A DNA stretch of 64,000 bases, from the NCBI RefSeq assembly GCF_937888285.1, contig NZ_CALART010000030.1, forward strand, positions 1-64,000. Direction: 5' to 3'. The notes beneath the pieces are model-generated. The model made no database searches and was not told where the DNA came from. It was given only the letters and a program-made list of their open reading frames with translations. Made by a program: the position numbers and the translations under genes. Source of the stretch: an uncultured Aquimonas sp. (lineage in GTDB: Bacteria > Pseudomonadota > Gammaproteobacteria > Xanthomonadales > Xanthomonadaceae). Positions 41,176-51,221 of the stretch are shown here, piece after piece. Position 1 is the first letter of the stretch. Every line of letters begins with the position of its first letter.

Positions 41176-42501
41176 TCAGGCGATCCGCTCAACACCACCC
41201 ATGTAGCGCCGCAGCACCTCCGGCACGGTGATCGAGCCGTCGGCGTTCTGGTAGTTCTCCATCACTGCGATCAGCGCACGTCCGACCGCGACGCCGGAGC
41301 CATTCAGGGTGTGAACGGGCTCGGGCTTGCCGGTCTCGGGGTTGCGCCAGCGGGCCTGCATGCGGCGGGCCTGGAAGTCGCCGCAGTTGCTGATCGAGCT
41401 GATCTCGCGATAGGCGTTCTGCGCTGGCAGCCAGACCTCGAGGTCGTAGGTCTTGCGTGCGCCGAAACCCATGTCGCCGGTGCACAGCAGCACCTTGCGA
41501 TAGGGCAGCTCCAACGTCTCCAGCACGATCTCGGCATGGCGCACCATCGCCTGGTGGACCTCCTCGCTTTCATGCGGGCGGGCGATGGCGACCAGCTCGA
41601 CCTTCTCGAACTGGTGCTGGCGGATCATGCCGCGCACGTCGCGGCCGTAACTGCCGGCCTCGGCGCGAAAGCACATCGAGTGGGCGGTGAGCTTCATCGG
41701 CAGCTCGGCGTCCTCGACGATGCTGTCGCGGACCAGGTTGGTCAGCGGCACTTCCGAGGTCGGGATCAGGTAGCGCGGGTGTTCGCCCACCGCGGTCTTG
41801 AACAGGTCTTCCTCGAACTTCGGCAGCTGGCCGGTGCCCTGCAGGGTGTCGGCATTGACCAGCAGCGGCACGTTGCATTCCAGATAGCCGTGCTGTCCGG
41901 TATGCAGGTCGAGCATGTACTGGGCCAGCGCGCGGTGCAGGCGGGCCAGCTCGCCTCGCAGCACGGTGAAGCGCGCGCCCGAGAGCTTGGCGGCGATGTC
42001 GCCGTCCAGCCAGCCCTTGTGGGCGCCCAGCTCGACATGGTCCTTGACCGCGAAGTCGAAGGCGCGCGGCGTGCCCCAGCGGTGCTGCTCGACGTTGTCG
42101 GCCTCGCCGCCGCCCAGCGGCACGTCCTCGCCCGGCAGGTTGGGCACGCCCAGGCTGATCATGTCGATCGACAGGCGGATCTGCTCCAGGCGCTGTTCAC
42201 TGCCCGTCAGTTCTTCGGCGAAAGACGCGACCTCAGCCTTGAGCACTTCGACCTTGGCCTTGCCCGACTCGGCCTGCGCGGCATCGCTGGCGCCGAGACG
42301 CGCGATCTGCCCCATCAGCGCGCCGATCTCCTTCGACTTCGAATTGCGCAGGCTCTGCAGCTCCTGCGTGCGCGTCTGGATCTGCTTGCGCTCGGCCTCC
42401 AGGGCCTGCAGGCGCTCGACGTCGAGCTCGAAGCCGCGGGTGCTCTTCAGGCGCTCGGCAGTGTCGAGCAGGTGGGCGCGCAGCAGCTGGGGGTCGAGCA
42501 T
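41176..42501 (-). CDS. serS: Seryl-tRNA synthetase
   Basis: 441 residues, the usual length. Charges tRNA-Ser (and tRNA-Sec where present). The N-terminal coiled-coil arm for tRNA binding spans about 30-100 (QALEAERKQIQTRTQELQSL). The class-II core follows, with motif 2 near SMCFRAEAGSYGRDVRGMIR and motif 3 near GSGVAVGRALIAVMENYQ. All look intact. It is a single gene, divergent from the Kef antiporter. Confidence 0.96.
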   Translation of the reverse strand: MLDPQLLRAHLLDTAERLKSTRGFELDVERLQALEAERKQIQTRTQELQSLRNSKSKEIGALMGQIARLGASDAAQAESGKAKVEVLKAEVASFAEELTGSEQRLEQIRLSIDMISLGVPNLPGEDVPLGGGEADNVEQHRWGTPRAFDFAVKDHVELGAHKGWLDGDIAAKLSGARFTVLRGELARLHRALAQYMLDLHTGQHGYLECNVPLLVNADTLQGTGQLPKFEEDLFKTAVGEHPRYLIPTSEVPLTNLVRDSIVEDAELPMKLTAHSMCFRAEAGSYGRDVRGMIRQHQFEKVELVAIARPHESEEVHQAMVRHAEIVLETLELPYRKVLLCTGDMGFGARKTYDLEVWLPAQNAYREISSISNCGDFQARRMQARWRNPETGKPEPVHTLNGSGVAVGRALIAVMENYQNADGSITVPEVLRRYMGGVERIA

Positions 42502-42769
42502 GGGAGTTCCCGCGGGTCAGGCACGATGGAAGACCCGCGATTATCCGCGTGCCGGGCGCGCTGCCGCAATGCAGCAGCCGTCGATCAGGTGATCGGGCGG
42601 GCGCGCGGTCCGCGGTCGCGCCGAACCTTGCCTGCGAGCAGCGGAGCGGACCTCGTCGCGCTCGGATGTCGATGTTCTGGCAAATCGGCGAAGCCAGACT
42701 GCGCTCGGGCCGCTAAGCTGCGGGCGCCGCCCTGCGCGCATCCTTCCCAGTCTGCTACGAGACCTTTCC

Positions 42770-44635
42770 ATGGCCGCTGACGCTTCGTCCATTTCGCTGA
42801 CCGGCGTGGTCGCCCTGCTGGGCGCCGCCGTGGTGGCGGTGCCGCTGTTCCGCCGCCTCGGTCTCGGCTCGGTGCTGGGCTATCTCGCCGCCGGGCTGGT
42901 GGTCGGCCCCTACGGCTTCAAGCTCTTCACCCAGCCCGAAGCGATCCTGCACACCGCCGAGCTCGGCGTCGTGATGTTTCTCTTCATCATCGGACTGGAG
43001 ATGCGGCCCTCGCACCTCTGGCATCTGCGCCGCCAGATCTTCGGGCTGGGCGCGCTGCAGGTCGGGCTGGCGGCATGTGCGCTCACCGGCGTCGGCATGG
43101 CCTTGGGTTTCAGTCTGACGATTGCCTTCATCGCCGCCGCCGGCTTCGTGTTGACCTCGACCGCCATCGTGATGCAGCTGCTGGCCGAGCGCGGCGACAT
43201 CGCCCTGCCGCCCGGGCAGAAGATGGTCTCGGTGCTGCTGTTCGAGGATCTGCTGATCGTGCCCCTGCTGGCCCTGGTGGCGTTTCTCGCGCCGGTGGCC
43301 GCGCCCGGGGCCGATGCCGCACCGGTCTGGCAGAGCGTGCTGCTCGGCTCGGCGGCGCTGGCCGGCCTGCTCGTCGCCGGCCTGTGGCTGCTGAATCCGC
43401 TGTTCCGCCTGCTCGCCCGGGCCGGCGCGCGCGAGGTGATGACGGCGGCGGCGCTGCTGGTGGTGCTGGGCTCAGCCCTGCTGCTGCAGGCCGGCGGCCT
43501 GTCGATGGCGATGGGCGCCTTCATGGCCGGGGTGCTGCTGTCGGAGTCGACCTTCCGGCATCAGCTGGAAGCCGACATCGAGCCCTTCCGCGGCCTGCTG
43601 CTGGGCCTGTTCTTCCTGGCCGTGGGCATGTCGCTCGATCTCGCGGTGGTCGCCGCCAACTGGGCGCTGATCGCCGCTGCGGTGCCCGCCCTGATGCTGA
43701 CCAAGGCGCTGTGCATCTACGGCGTCGCCCGACTCACCCGCAGCCCCCACGGCGAAGCCGTGGACCGGGCCGTGCTGATGGCCCAGGGCGGCGAGTTCGC
43801 CTTCGTGCTGTACGCAGCAGCCGCCAACGCCGGCCTGATCGACGCCGGCGTCAATGCCAACCTGACGGCGATCGTGGTGCTTTCGATGGCGCTGACGCCG
43901 CTGGCGATGATCGTGCTGAAGCGGCTCACGCCGGCGGTCGCCATGAACACCGAGGCGGTGGAAGCGGCGAACGGCCTCAGCGGCAGCGTGCTGATCATCG
44001 GCTTCGGCCGCTTCGGGCAGGTGGTCAGCCAGGCGCTGCTGGCACGCGGGGTGGAAGTGAGCATCATCGACCGCGACATCGACATGATCACCAGCGCCGA
44101 GAAGTTCGGCTTCAAGGTCTACTACGGCGATGCCTGCCGGCTCGATGTGCTGCATGCCTCGGGCGCCGGCACCGCACGCGCCATCGCCGTCTGCACCGAC
44201 AGCCGCGAGGCCGCCGACCGCGTGGTCGAGCTGGCGCGTGACGCCTTCCCCCAGGCCAAGCTGCTGGTGCGTGCGTATGACCGCGAACATGCGCGCAAGC
44301 TGGTCGCTGCGGGCGTGGACGTGCAGGTGCGCGAAACCTTTGAATCCGCCCTGCGCTTCGGCGAGCAGGCCCTGCTGTCGCTCGGGATCGCAGCGGACGA
44401 GGCCCGCGAAATCAGCGCCGAGGTGCGCGCTCGCGACGCCGAACGCTTCGCCCTGGAAGTGGCCTCAGGCTCGGCCCAGGCCGGGCGCGGGCTGCTGTTC
44501 GGCAATGTGCCGGGGGCCGCGCCCGCCGGCGAACGCATGCTGCCGACGCCGCTGCTGAAGCCGCAGCGCGAGGGCACGGTGCTGAATCCGGAAGCGCTGC
44601 CGCAGGCGGCCAACACGCCCGGCGAAGCGCACTGA
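42770..44635 (+). CDS. Kef-type monovalent cation:proton antiporter (CPA2)
   Basis: 621 residues. About 12 membrane helices fill residues 8 to 390, including the CPA2 core VVMFLFIIGLEMRPSHLW. An RCK/TrkA-N domain follows with nucleotide loop GFGRFGQVV (from about residue 411) and a C-terminal tail of about 80 residues. The plan fits KefB/KefC, K+ efflux systems gated by glutathione adducts, or a related YbaL-type antiporter. No KefF/KefG ancillary gene is adjacent, so the specific Kef subtype is left open. Confidence 0.9.
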   Translation: MAADASSISLTGVVALLGAAVVAVPLFRRLGLGSVLGYLAAGLVVGPYGFKLFTQPEAILHTAELGVVMFLFIIGLEMRPSHLWHLRRQIFGLGALQVGLAACALTGVGMALGFSLTIAFIAAAGFVLTSTAIVMQLLAERGDIALPPGQKMVSVLLFEDLLIVPLLALVAFLAPVAAPGADAAPVWQSVLLGSAALAGLLVAGLWLLNPLFRLLARAGAREVMTAAALLVVLGSALLLQAGGLSMAMGAFMAGVLLSESTFRHQLEADIEPFRGLLLGLFFLAVGMSLDLAVVAANWALIAAAVPALMLTKALCIYGVARLTRSPHGEAVDRAVLMAQGGEFAFVLYAAAANAGLIDAGVNANLTAIVVLSMALTPLAMIVLKRLTPAVAMNTEAVEAANGLSGSVLIIGFGRFGQVVSQALLARGVEVSIIDRDIDMITSAEKFGFKVYYGDACRLDVLHASGAGTARAIAVCTDSREAADRVVELARDAFPQAKLLVRAYDREHARKLVAAGVDVQVRETFESALRFGEQALLSLGIAADEAREISAEVRARDAERFALEVASGSAQAGRGLLFGNVPGAAPAGERMLPTPLLKPQREGTVLNPEALPQAANTPGEAH

Positions 44636-44701
44636 GGCTTCCGTCCACCTTGCCTTGGCCTGTGCCGGATCAAGCCCTACATCGCGCCCGAGCTGGGGAC
44701 C

Positions 44702-45157
44702 TCACTGCCACTGCGCCGAGATCATCCGCCAGTCGCCGTCCTCTTCGCGCCAGGCGGTCTCGACCTGCCAGACCCGCGCGGACTCCGGCAGCAGGCTGCC
44801 CTGCCCGCCCGTCGCCACCGCGGTGAAGCGCAGGGTGGCGCGCTGGTCGAACATGGCCACCTCGATCGGCCCCAGGCTGAGGCCGAGGCGCTGGTGGCGC
44901 AGCACCATCACCCGCATCAGGTTGCGCGCCCCTTCGCGATCCAGGCCACCGGTGGCGGTGAAATCCTCGGCGAGGTAGTCGACGGCAGAGCCGACCTCGC
45001 GGGCTTCAATGGCCGACTGCAGTGCCTCCATCGCCTCCAGCAGTCGCTGCTCGGCGGGCGCACGGACACATCCGGCGAGCGCCATCAACAGCAGCAGGCC
45101 GGCGGCCTGGAGCATGGCGGACGGCAGGCTTCGGCTGGGCTGGGGGAGCTTTGTCAT
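44702..45157 (-). CDS. Small predicted lipoprotein, NTF2-like
   Basis: 151 residues from the ATG at 45157 (a GTG 12 bases upstream is possible). The signal peptide ends in lipobox LAGC, with the lipidated cysteine at about position 30. The mature part (EQRLLEAMEALQSAIEARE, then DYLAEDFTATGG) looks like an NTF2/SnoaL-type fold with a C-terminal WRMISAQWQ strand. Function unknown. It is divergent from the acyl-CoA ligase gene across 190 bases and convergent with the Kef gene. Confidence 0.75.
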   Translation of the reverse strand: MTKLPQPSRSLPSAMLQAAGLLLLMALAGCVRAPAEQRLLEAMEALQSAIEAREVGSAVDYLAEDFTATGGLDREGARNLMRVMVLRHQRLGLSLGPIEVAMFDQRATLRFTAVATGGQGSLLPESARVWQVETAWREEDGDWRMISAQWQ

Positions 45158-45347
45158 CACGCTTTGCACACCTGCTGTGGCGAGGGCATTTTCCGGACAG
45201 GCCTGCAGCCATTGAACCGCCTTGCCTGCCCAAGGGGCCTATGCTCCAATCGGGTGAAACATACCGCGGGGCACGGTCGGCAGCATACGGGCTCCAGCGG
45301 CGCATACGAACCGCACCGGCACAGGTGCGACAGGGAGGAAGAACCGA

Positions 45348-47024
45348 ATGAGCGCATCGCGCCCGTGGCTGGCCCAGTATCCGAAGGGCGTCCCCGCCGA
45401 GATCGACCTGGAGCAGTACCGCAACATCGTCTCGGTGCTGGAGGACAGCTGCGACAAGTACCGCAGCAAGCCGGCCTTCGAGAACATGGGCAAGGTGATC
45501 AGCTATGACGAGCTGGATCGCCTGAGCTACCAGTTCGCCTGCCACCTGCTGCTGGACCTGAAGCTCAAGAAGGGCGACCGGGTCGCCATCATGATGCCCA
45601 ACCTGCTGCAGTACCCGGTCGCCATCTTCGGCGTGCTGCGCGCGGGGCTCACGGTGGTCAACACCAATCCGCTGTACACCGCGCGCGAGCTGAAGCACCA
45701 GCTCAACGACTCCGGCGCGGTCGCCATCGTGGTGGTCGAGAACTTCGCCAACGTCGTCCAGGAAGTCATCAAGGACACGCCGGTCAAGCACGTCTTCACC
45801 ACGGCCGTGGGCGACATGCTGGGCTTCCCCAAGCGGCTGATCGTCAACTTCGTGCTCAAGTACCTGCGCAAGGCGGTGCCTGACTACAGCCTGCCGGGCG
45901 CCGTCAGCTTCGTCGACGCCGTCAACGCGGGCGCCGGCAAGAAGCTGCCGACGATCGACATCGCGCCCTCCGACATCGCCTTCCTGCAGTACACCGGCGG
46001 CACCACGGGCGTGTCCAAGGGCGCCATGCTGACCCACCGCAACCTGGTGGCGAACATGCAGCAGTCCTCGGCCTGGCTGGGCACCAACGTCAAGCTCGGT
46101 GAAGAAGAGATCATCACCGCGCTCCCGCTGTACCACATCTTCGCTCTGACGGCGAACTGTCTGGTCTTCATCAAGTTCGGCGGCTTGAACCATCTGATCA
46201 CCAACCCGCGCGACATGCCCGGCTTCGTCAAGACGCTGTCGGGCATCCGCTTCACCGCGATCACCGGTGTCAACACCCTGTTCAACGGCCTGCTCAACAC
46301 CCCTGGCTTCGACAAGCTGGATTTCTCCCGCCTGCATCTGACCCTGGGCGGCGGCATGGCCGTGCAGCGCGCCGTGGCCGAGCGCTGGAAGAAGGTCACC
46401 GGCGTCACCCTGGTCGAAGCCTACGGTCTCACCGAAACCTCGCCCGCCGCCTGCATCAATCCGATGGACCTGAAGGACTTCAACGGTGCGATCGGCCTGC
46501 CGGTGCCCAGCACCGAGGCCTGCGTGCAGGACGAGGAAGGCAAGATCCTGCCGATCGGCGACGTTGGCGAGCTGTGCATCCGCGGACCGCAGGTCATGGC
46601 CGGCTACTGGCAGCGCCCGGAAGAGACCGCCAAGGTGCTCACCGCCGACGGCTGGCTGAAGACCGGCGACATGGCCAAGATGGACGCGCAGGGCTATTGC
46701 TACATCGTCGATCGCAAGAAGGACATGATCCTGGTCTCTGGCTTCAACGTGTACCCGAACGAGATCGAGGACGTGATCGCCACCCATCCGGGCGTACTGG
46801 AGGTCGCTGCCGTCGGCGTGCCGGACGAGAAGTCGGGTGAGGCGGTCAAGGTCGTGATCGTCAAGAAGGATCCGAACCTCAGCGCCGAGGACATCAAGAA
46901 CCACTGCAGGCACGAACTCACCGGCTACAAGCAGCCGCGCTTCGTGGAATTCCGCACCGAGCTGCCGAAGACCAATGTCGGCAAGATCCTGCGCCGCGAG
47001 CTGAGGGACAGCGCCAGCGCGTGA
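45348..47024 (+). CDS. fadD: Long-chain fatty-acid-CoA ligase
   Basis: 558 residues, very close to E. coli FadD (561). Activates fatty acids to acyl-CoA at the inner membrane, using ATP. The AMP-binding motif is YTGGTTGVSKGAMLTHRN; EAYGLTETSP and the DGWLKTGDMAKMD hinge follow, then the C-terminal lysine region PKTNVGKILRRELR. A strong ribosome site (AGGGAGGAAG) precedes the ATG. Monocistronic as far as can be seen. Confidence 0.93.
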   Translation: MSASRPWLAQYPKGVPAEIDLEQYRNIVSVLEDSCDKYRSKPAFENMGKVISYDELDRLSYQFACHLLLDLKLKKGDRVAIMMPNLLQYPVAIFGVLRAGLTVVNTNPLYTARELKHQLNDSGAVAIVVVENFANVVQEVIKDTPVKHVFTTAVGDMLGFPKRLIVNFVLKYLRKAVPDYSLPGAVSFVDAVNAGAGKKLPTIDIAPSDIAFLQYTGGTTGVSKGAMLTHRNLVANMQQSSAWLGTNVKLGEEEIITALPLYHIFALTANCLVFIKFGGLNHLITNPRDMPGFVKTLSGIRFTAITGVNTLFNGLLNTPGFDKLDFSRLHLTLGGGMAVQRAVAERWKKVTGVTLVEAYGLTETSPAACINPMDLKDFNGAIGLPVPSTEACVQDEEGKILPIGDVGELCIRGPQVMAGYWQRPEETAKVLTADGWLKTGDMAKMDAQGYCYIVDRKKDMILVSGFNVYPNEIEDVIATHPGVLEVAAVGVPDEKSGEAVKVVIVKKDPNLSAEDIKNHCRHELTGYKQPRFVEFRTELPKTNVGKILRRELRDSASA

Positions 47025-47144
47025 ATTGGACATCGCGGCGGGGCGCGGACGGGCCCTGGCGCGATGACTCCGCCGGGCATCGGTCGCGACGGATTGTCCG
47101 GGTTGGTGCGTGTGAGCACGGACTCACCCAGCCCGGAGCCGCCC

Positions 47145-48356
47145 ATGTCGCTCGACGCCCCTACCGCATTCGCCCCATACGGCAGCGAGAGCACTGCCTC
47201 GCAGGCTCGCGTACCCACGCCGCTGCGCCTGTTCGCCTGCCTGTTGCTGCTGGGGTTCGCAGCGTCCGGCCTTGCTGCGACAACGCACGCCGACTCCACC
47301 TGCGTCTTCGACGCCAGCATCCAGCGCTTCGAGGCGCTGCGCCTGCGCGAGTCGCTGCCCGGCGGCGCGATGCTGCTGGGCACGCGGCAGGGGCTGCTGC
47401 TTGAGCACTACGGCGGCAGCTATGGCCCGGAAACGACCGTCGCCATCGCGTCCGCCAGCAAGCTGCTGAGCGCCGTCCGCATCCTGCAGCTGGCAGACCG
47501 CGGCGTTCTCGATCTGGATGCGCCGGTCGGCGCACAGCTGCCGGAGTTCACCGGTGAGAAGGCCGGCATGACGCTGGATCAGCTGTTCTCGCACACCTCG
47601 GGCTACGGCAATGATTCGGCCGCGCCGGAAATCACCGACCGCAGCATCAGCCTTGCCGAAGCCGTGCAGCAGATCGCCTGCTGCCGTGACTTCCCGACCG
47701 GGTACACGGTGGGCGGCCAGTTCGCCTATGGCGGTGTCTCGATGCATATCGGCGGACGCGTCGCTGAAGTGGCAACGGCCCAGGACTGGCAGCTGGGCTG
47801 GCAGCAGGCGCTGGGCGCGCCGCTGGGCATCGACAGCATCGACTGGCAGGCCTTCGGGCCGACCACCAACTACATGATCGCCGGCGGCGCGCGCTCGGAC
47901 CTGCGCGACTACGGGGCCGTGCTGCATCTGCTGCTGAACGAAGGCCTCGCGGGCTCGGGCCGACGCCTGCTGTCCCGCGACAGCGTCTTCGAACTCTGGC
48001 GCGACCGCATTGGCGCGCTGCCGGTCATCGACCCGCCGCCCACCGCCGAGCCTCCCGTGCGCTATGGCCTCGGCAGCTGGTTCGCCCCGCAGCGCCCGGC
48101 CGGACGTCCGCCGCTGATCCACAGCCTGGGCGCCTTCGGCTTCATGCCCTGGGTCGACTTCGAGGCCGGCCTGTTCGGCGTGTTCATGCTGCGCGGCCTG
48201 CCCGGCATCAATACCCGCCTGCTGCCGGAGTACGAGGCCCTGCTGGTTGAACTGCGCGCCGCGGCAGAGGCGCCGGGCTGCGTTGAGTTCGAGCGCTTTG
48301 ATGCGGTGTTCTCTGACACCTTCGAAGGCTCGGGGCCACCGATCCTGTTGCCCTGA
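47145..48356 (+). CDS. Exported serine beta-lactamase-like hydrolase
   Basis: 403 residues from the ATG at 47145 (GGAG 7-8 bases before). An N-terminal hydrophobic segment (about 27-46) acts as a signal peptide or anchor. The class-C/PBP-like fold has the S-x-x-K motif at S103-K106 (IASASK), LFSHTSGY (148-154) and a tyrosine at Y195 (QFAYGGVSM) in place of a standard Y-x-N. It is probably an esterase or peptidase rather than a resistance enzyme. The C-terminal 22 residues (FDAVFSDTFEGSG region) form a separate-looking acidic, aromatic tail. Confidence 0.8.
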   Translation: MSLDAPTAFAPYGSESTASQARVPTPLRLFACLLLLGFAASGLAATTHADSTCVFDASIQRFEALRLRESLPGGAMLLGTRQGLLLEHYGGSYGPETTVAIASASKLLSAVRILQLADRGVLDLDAPVGAQLPEFTGEKAGMTLDQLFSHTSGYGNDSAAPEITDRSISLAEAVQQIACCRDFPTGYTVGGQFAYGGVSMHIGGRVAEVATAQDWQLGWQQALGAPLGIDSIDWQAFGPTTNYMIAGGARSDLRDYGAVLHLLLNEGLAGSGRRLLSRDSVFELWRDRIGALPVIDPPPTAEPPVRYGLGSWFAPQRPAGRPPLIHSLGAFGFMPWVDFEAGLFGVFMLRGLPGINTRLLPEYEALLVELRAAAEAPGCVEFERFDAVFSDTFEGSGPPILLP

Positions 48357-48413
48357 GCCCGCTCTGGCGCCAGCGCGGCCGCAGAAGGTGACCGTCTCGT
48401 CAACGGCCACATC

Positions 48414-48455
48414 TGAAAGCACGCAGGCCGCCCACGCGCGGCCTGCGTGCTTTCA
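48414..48455. terminator. Strong bidirectional hairpin terminator
   Basis: A perfect 18-bp stem: TGAAAGCACGCAGGCCGC (48414-48431) pairs with 48438-48455 around a 6-base loop. It sits between the stops of the rightward hydrolase and the leftward TonB receptor, 58 and 20 bases away. GAAA on one side and TTTC on the other give a short U-tract in both directions. Confidence 0.85.
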
Positions 48456-48474
48456 TCAGGTCCACCAGCCAGCG

Positions 48475-50979
48475 TCAGAAGTCGTAGCTCAGGCGCGCAT
48501 ACAGCAGGCGGCCGCTGCGGCCGAAGGGCGAGTAGTTCGAGTACGGGGTGTTGCCGGTGGTATTCAGGTTGACGGTAAAGGCGTCGGGATACTCGTCGGT
48601 GAGGTTCTCTGCACCCACGGCGATCCGCCACTGTTCGCCCAGGCTGACGCGGGCTTCGAGGTCAAGCAGCACCTTCGGACTCAGCACGAAGTCGGTGGCT
48701 GCCGTCGTGCCGGGGGTCAGCACCTCGCCGTAGCGGGTCGCCCGGAAGGTGGCGCCGAAGCGGTCCATGCTCCAGTCGACGATGGCGGCGTACTTGTCCT
48801 TGGGCGTGCCGCGCTCGAAGGTCAGCACGTTGACGCGGCCGAACAGCACCGGCGCCGGGTTGAGGGCGGCAAGCTCGGCGGTCACCGGCACTCGGGTCAC
48901 CGTCGTCTCGTTGTAGTTGCCGAGCAGGGTGAAGTCGAAGCTGCCGGCGCCATCGGTCTCCAGCGGCCAGTTCAGCACCACGTCGACGCCCTTGGTTTCC
49001 GTGTCGACGCCGTTGATGAAGAAGCGGCCGCCGCCGATGCCGATGAAGCCGCGCGACTCCAGGTACTGGCGGACGTTGGCGGCGGTGAGGTTCTCGCTCA
49101 GCACGATGCGGTCGTCGATGTCGATGCGGTAGGCGTCGACGGTCAGCGAGACGCTGCCGATGTTGAACACCGCACCCAGCGAGAAGTTGACCGATTCTTC
49201 CGGATCGAGCTCACGCGCGCCGAGCGCGATCGCCTCGGGCGAGTTGACCGGGAAGGTAGTGATGTCGAAGGGGATGCCGTTGATGAAGTTGGTCGAAGTC
49301 GCGGTGAAGTACTGCTGCTGCACGCTGGGCGCGCGGAAGCCGGTCTGTGCCGAACCACGCAGGGCGAAGGCCTCGGTGAAGTCGTAGCGCAGGGCCAGCT
49401 TGCCGGTGCTGTTGAAGCCGAAGTCGGAGTAGTTCTCCATGCGCACCGCTGCCGAGCCGAGCAGCTTGTCGGTGAGGTTGGCTTCGAGATCGACATACAG
49501 ACCAACGGCCTGGCGGTCTTCGTCCACTTCGTTCGACGGGCGGAAACCGGGGAAGACCTGCGCGCCCGATGCGGTGGGCGTGCCGTTGGGCAGCAGGATG
49601 CCGCCGTTGCGGTAGGAGTCCGGCTCGCCGGCGAAGATCGAATAGCTCTCGCGGCGGGCCTCGGCGCCCACCGCGACGTTGAGCGGCGACGAGAACGCGG
49701 CGACATCCACCGAACGCACGCCCGACAGGTTCAAGACCAGCTGGTCATAGTCGAAGCCACCAGCGTCGAAGGATGTCTTGCTCGACGGGCCAAGCGAACG
49801 GTTGAGTGTGTTGTTGATGGTGAAGGCCATCTCGTTGCGGCCCCAGCCAACCGAGGCGTCCATGTCCCATTCGCCGGTGGTCCATTCGTAGCCAAGCGCG
49901 AAGCTGTAGTCGTCAACGCTGGGCGAAATGATCGGCAGGAAGCCGTCGGGATAGATCTGGATGACGTTGCGATCGTCGAGCGCACGGCGGAAGAAGCCGG
50001 CCGAGTCGGCCTCTCTCCCCTGGTAGCTGGCCCATGCATAGAGCTTGCCGCCGCTGGAGAGATTGACGCCGGCGTTGCCGAACAGGGTCAGCTGCTCCAG
50101 GTCGGGCTCGCCGTACCAGGCGTTGAAGCGATCGATGCCGGCTTCGCGCGGATCGAACTGGCCGTTGATCAGCGGGTACTGCTGGCGGAAGTCGTAGCCG
50201 CCGCGCTCGGTGCGCTGCTGGTCCTTGTACTCGGCCGAAAGGGTGACGTAGCCATCCTCGCCGAGGCCAAAGCCCTTCCAACCCGACACGGTGACGGTGT
50301 CGCCGTCGGTACGGTCGCGGGTGATGGTCGACGGCGTGGGCCAGTTCGCGCCGGCCGGGCCTGGAGTGACCGGCGTGGTGTAGCTGGTCTCGCGCACGCC
50401 GTAGGACACGCTGGCATTGCCGCCTTCGCTGGCGGCGCGCAGCAGCACGTTGAGCACGCCGGCGATGGCGTCCGAGCCGTACTGCGCGGAGGCACCGTCG
50501 CGCAGCACCTCGATGCTCTGCACGGCCGCCGTCGGGATCGTGTTCAGGTCGACGGCGGCGGCACCTCGGCCCACCGAGCCATTGACATTGACCAGGGCCG
50601 AAGAATGACGGCGCTTGGAGTTGACCAGCACCAGCGACTGGTCGGGCGAGAGACCGCGCAGGGTTGCCGGGCGCACGGTGTCGGTGCCATCGGTGAGGCC
50701 CGGCCGCGGGAAGTTGAAGGACGGCAGGGCCACGGACAGCGCCTGGTTCAGTTCAGGTGAGCCGGTACGCTCCAGGGCCTGTACGCCGACGACGTCGAGC
50801 GGCGCGGCCGTATCGGTGGCCGAACGGCCCGCCACGCGGGTGCCCGTGACGACCACGCGGTCGAGTTCGCGGGCTTCGTCCTGCGTGGCTTCCGTCTGCG
50901 CGAGCACAGGCGCGGGAGCAGCCAGGACGAGGGCGATGGTGAGGGCGAGTGGCGTGCGCTTCAGTGCGGGCATGGGCAT
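48475..50979 (-). CDS. TonB-dependent outer-membrane receptor
   Basis: 834 residues from the ATG at 50979, with AGGAG 6 bases upstream. The signal peptide ends at VLAQ (about 28). A TonB-box-like RVVVTGTRV (about 43-51) precedes the plug (IEVLRDGASAQYGSDAIAG). The barrel ends in RLLYARLSYDF. The type (large, without siderophore marks) is the one that xanthomonads use for peptides, sugars or other nutrients; the ligand is unknown. No inner-membrane partner or anti-sigma gene is adjacent. Confidence 0.9.
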   Translation of the reverse strand: MPMPALKRTPLALTIALVLAAPAPVLAQTEATQDEARELDRVVVTGTRVAGRSATDTAAPLDVVGVQALERTGSPELNQALSVALPSFNFPRPGLTDGTDTVRPATLRGLSPDQSLVLVNSKRRHSSALVNVNGSVGRGAAAVDLNTIPTAAVQSIEVLRDGASAQYGSDAIAGVLNVLLRAASEGGNASVSYGVRETSYTTPVTPGPAGANWPTPSTITRDRTDGDTVTVSGWKGFGLGEDGYVTLSAEYKDQQRTERGGYDFRQQYPLINGQFDPREAGIDRFNAWYGEPDLEQLTLFGNAGVNLSSGGKLYAWASYQGREADSAGFFRRALDDRNVIQIYPDGFLPIISPSVDDYSFALGYEWTTGEWDMDASVGWGRNEMAFTINNTLNRSLGPSSKTSFDAGGFDYDQLVLNLSGVRSVDVAAFSSPLNVAVGAEARRESYSIFAGEPDSYRNGGILLPNGTPTASGAQVFPGFRPSNEVDEDRQAVGLYVDLEANLTDKLLGSAAVRMENYSDFGFNSTGKLALRYDFTEAFALRGSAQTGFRAPSVQQQYFTATSTNFINGIPFDITTFPVNSPEAIALGARELDPEESVNFSLGAVFNIGSVSLTVDAYRIDIDDRIVLSENLTAANVRQYLESRGFIGIGGGRFFINGVDTETKGVDVVLNWPLETDGAGSFDFTLLGNYNETTVTRVPVTAELAALNPAPVLFGRVNVLTFERGTPKDKYAAIVDWSMDRFGATFRATRYGEVLTPGTTAATDFVLSPKVLLDLEARVSLGEQWRIAVGAENLTDEYPDAFTVNLNTTGNTPYSNYSPFGRSGRLLYARLSYDF

Positions 50980-51221
50980 CTGTCTCCTGCGGCGTGAGTG
51001 CTACGGGGGCCCTGCCTGGCACGAACGCCAACCGAGGGCACTGGCTTAACGCTTTCGCAACGCTAGACCGGTTGCCGCGTACGCGTCAATGCACGGACAT
51101 CGACTGCGCTGCACGGCCATCACGCCACCTGCACAGTCGCAGCAGGCGCGCCCGGCCGATACCCCCCGCGCACATCGCCTGCTCTAGTCTCGCCAGCCCC
51201 ACATCACTGGAGCACCCCACG

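Noticed and set aside
45006..47033. 675-codon open frame antisense to the acyl-CoA ligase
   Set aside because: Same effect of GC-rich codon use; no recognisable motif, and the sense strand encodes a complete FadD.
48247..50760. 837-codon open frame antisense to the second TonB receptor
   Set aside because: Shadow frame; it would run through the hairpin terminator and lacks any domain.
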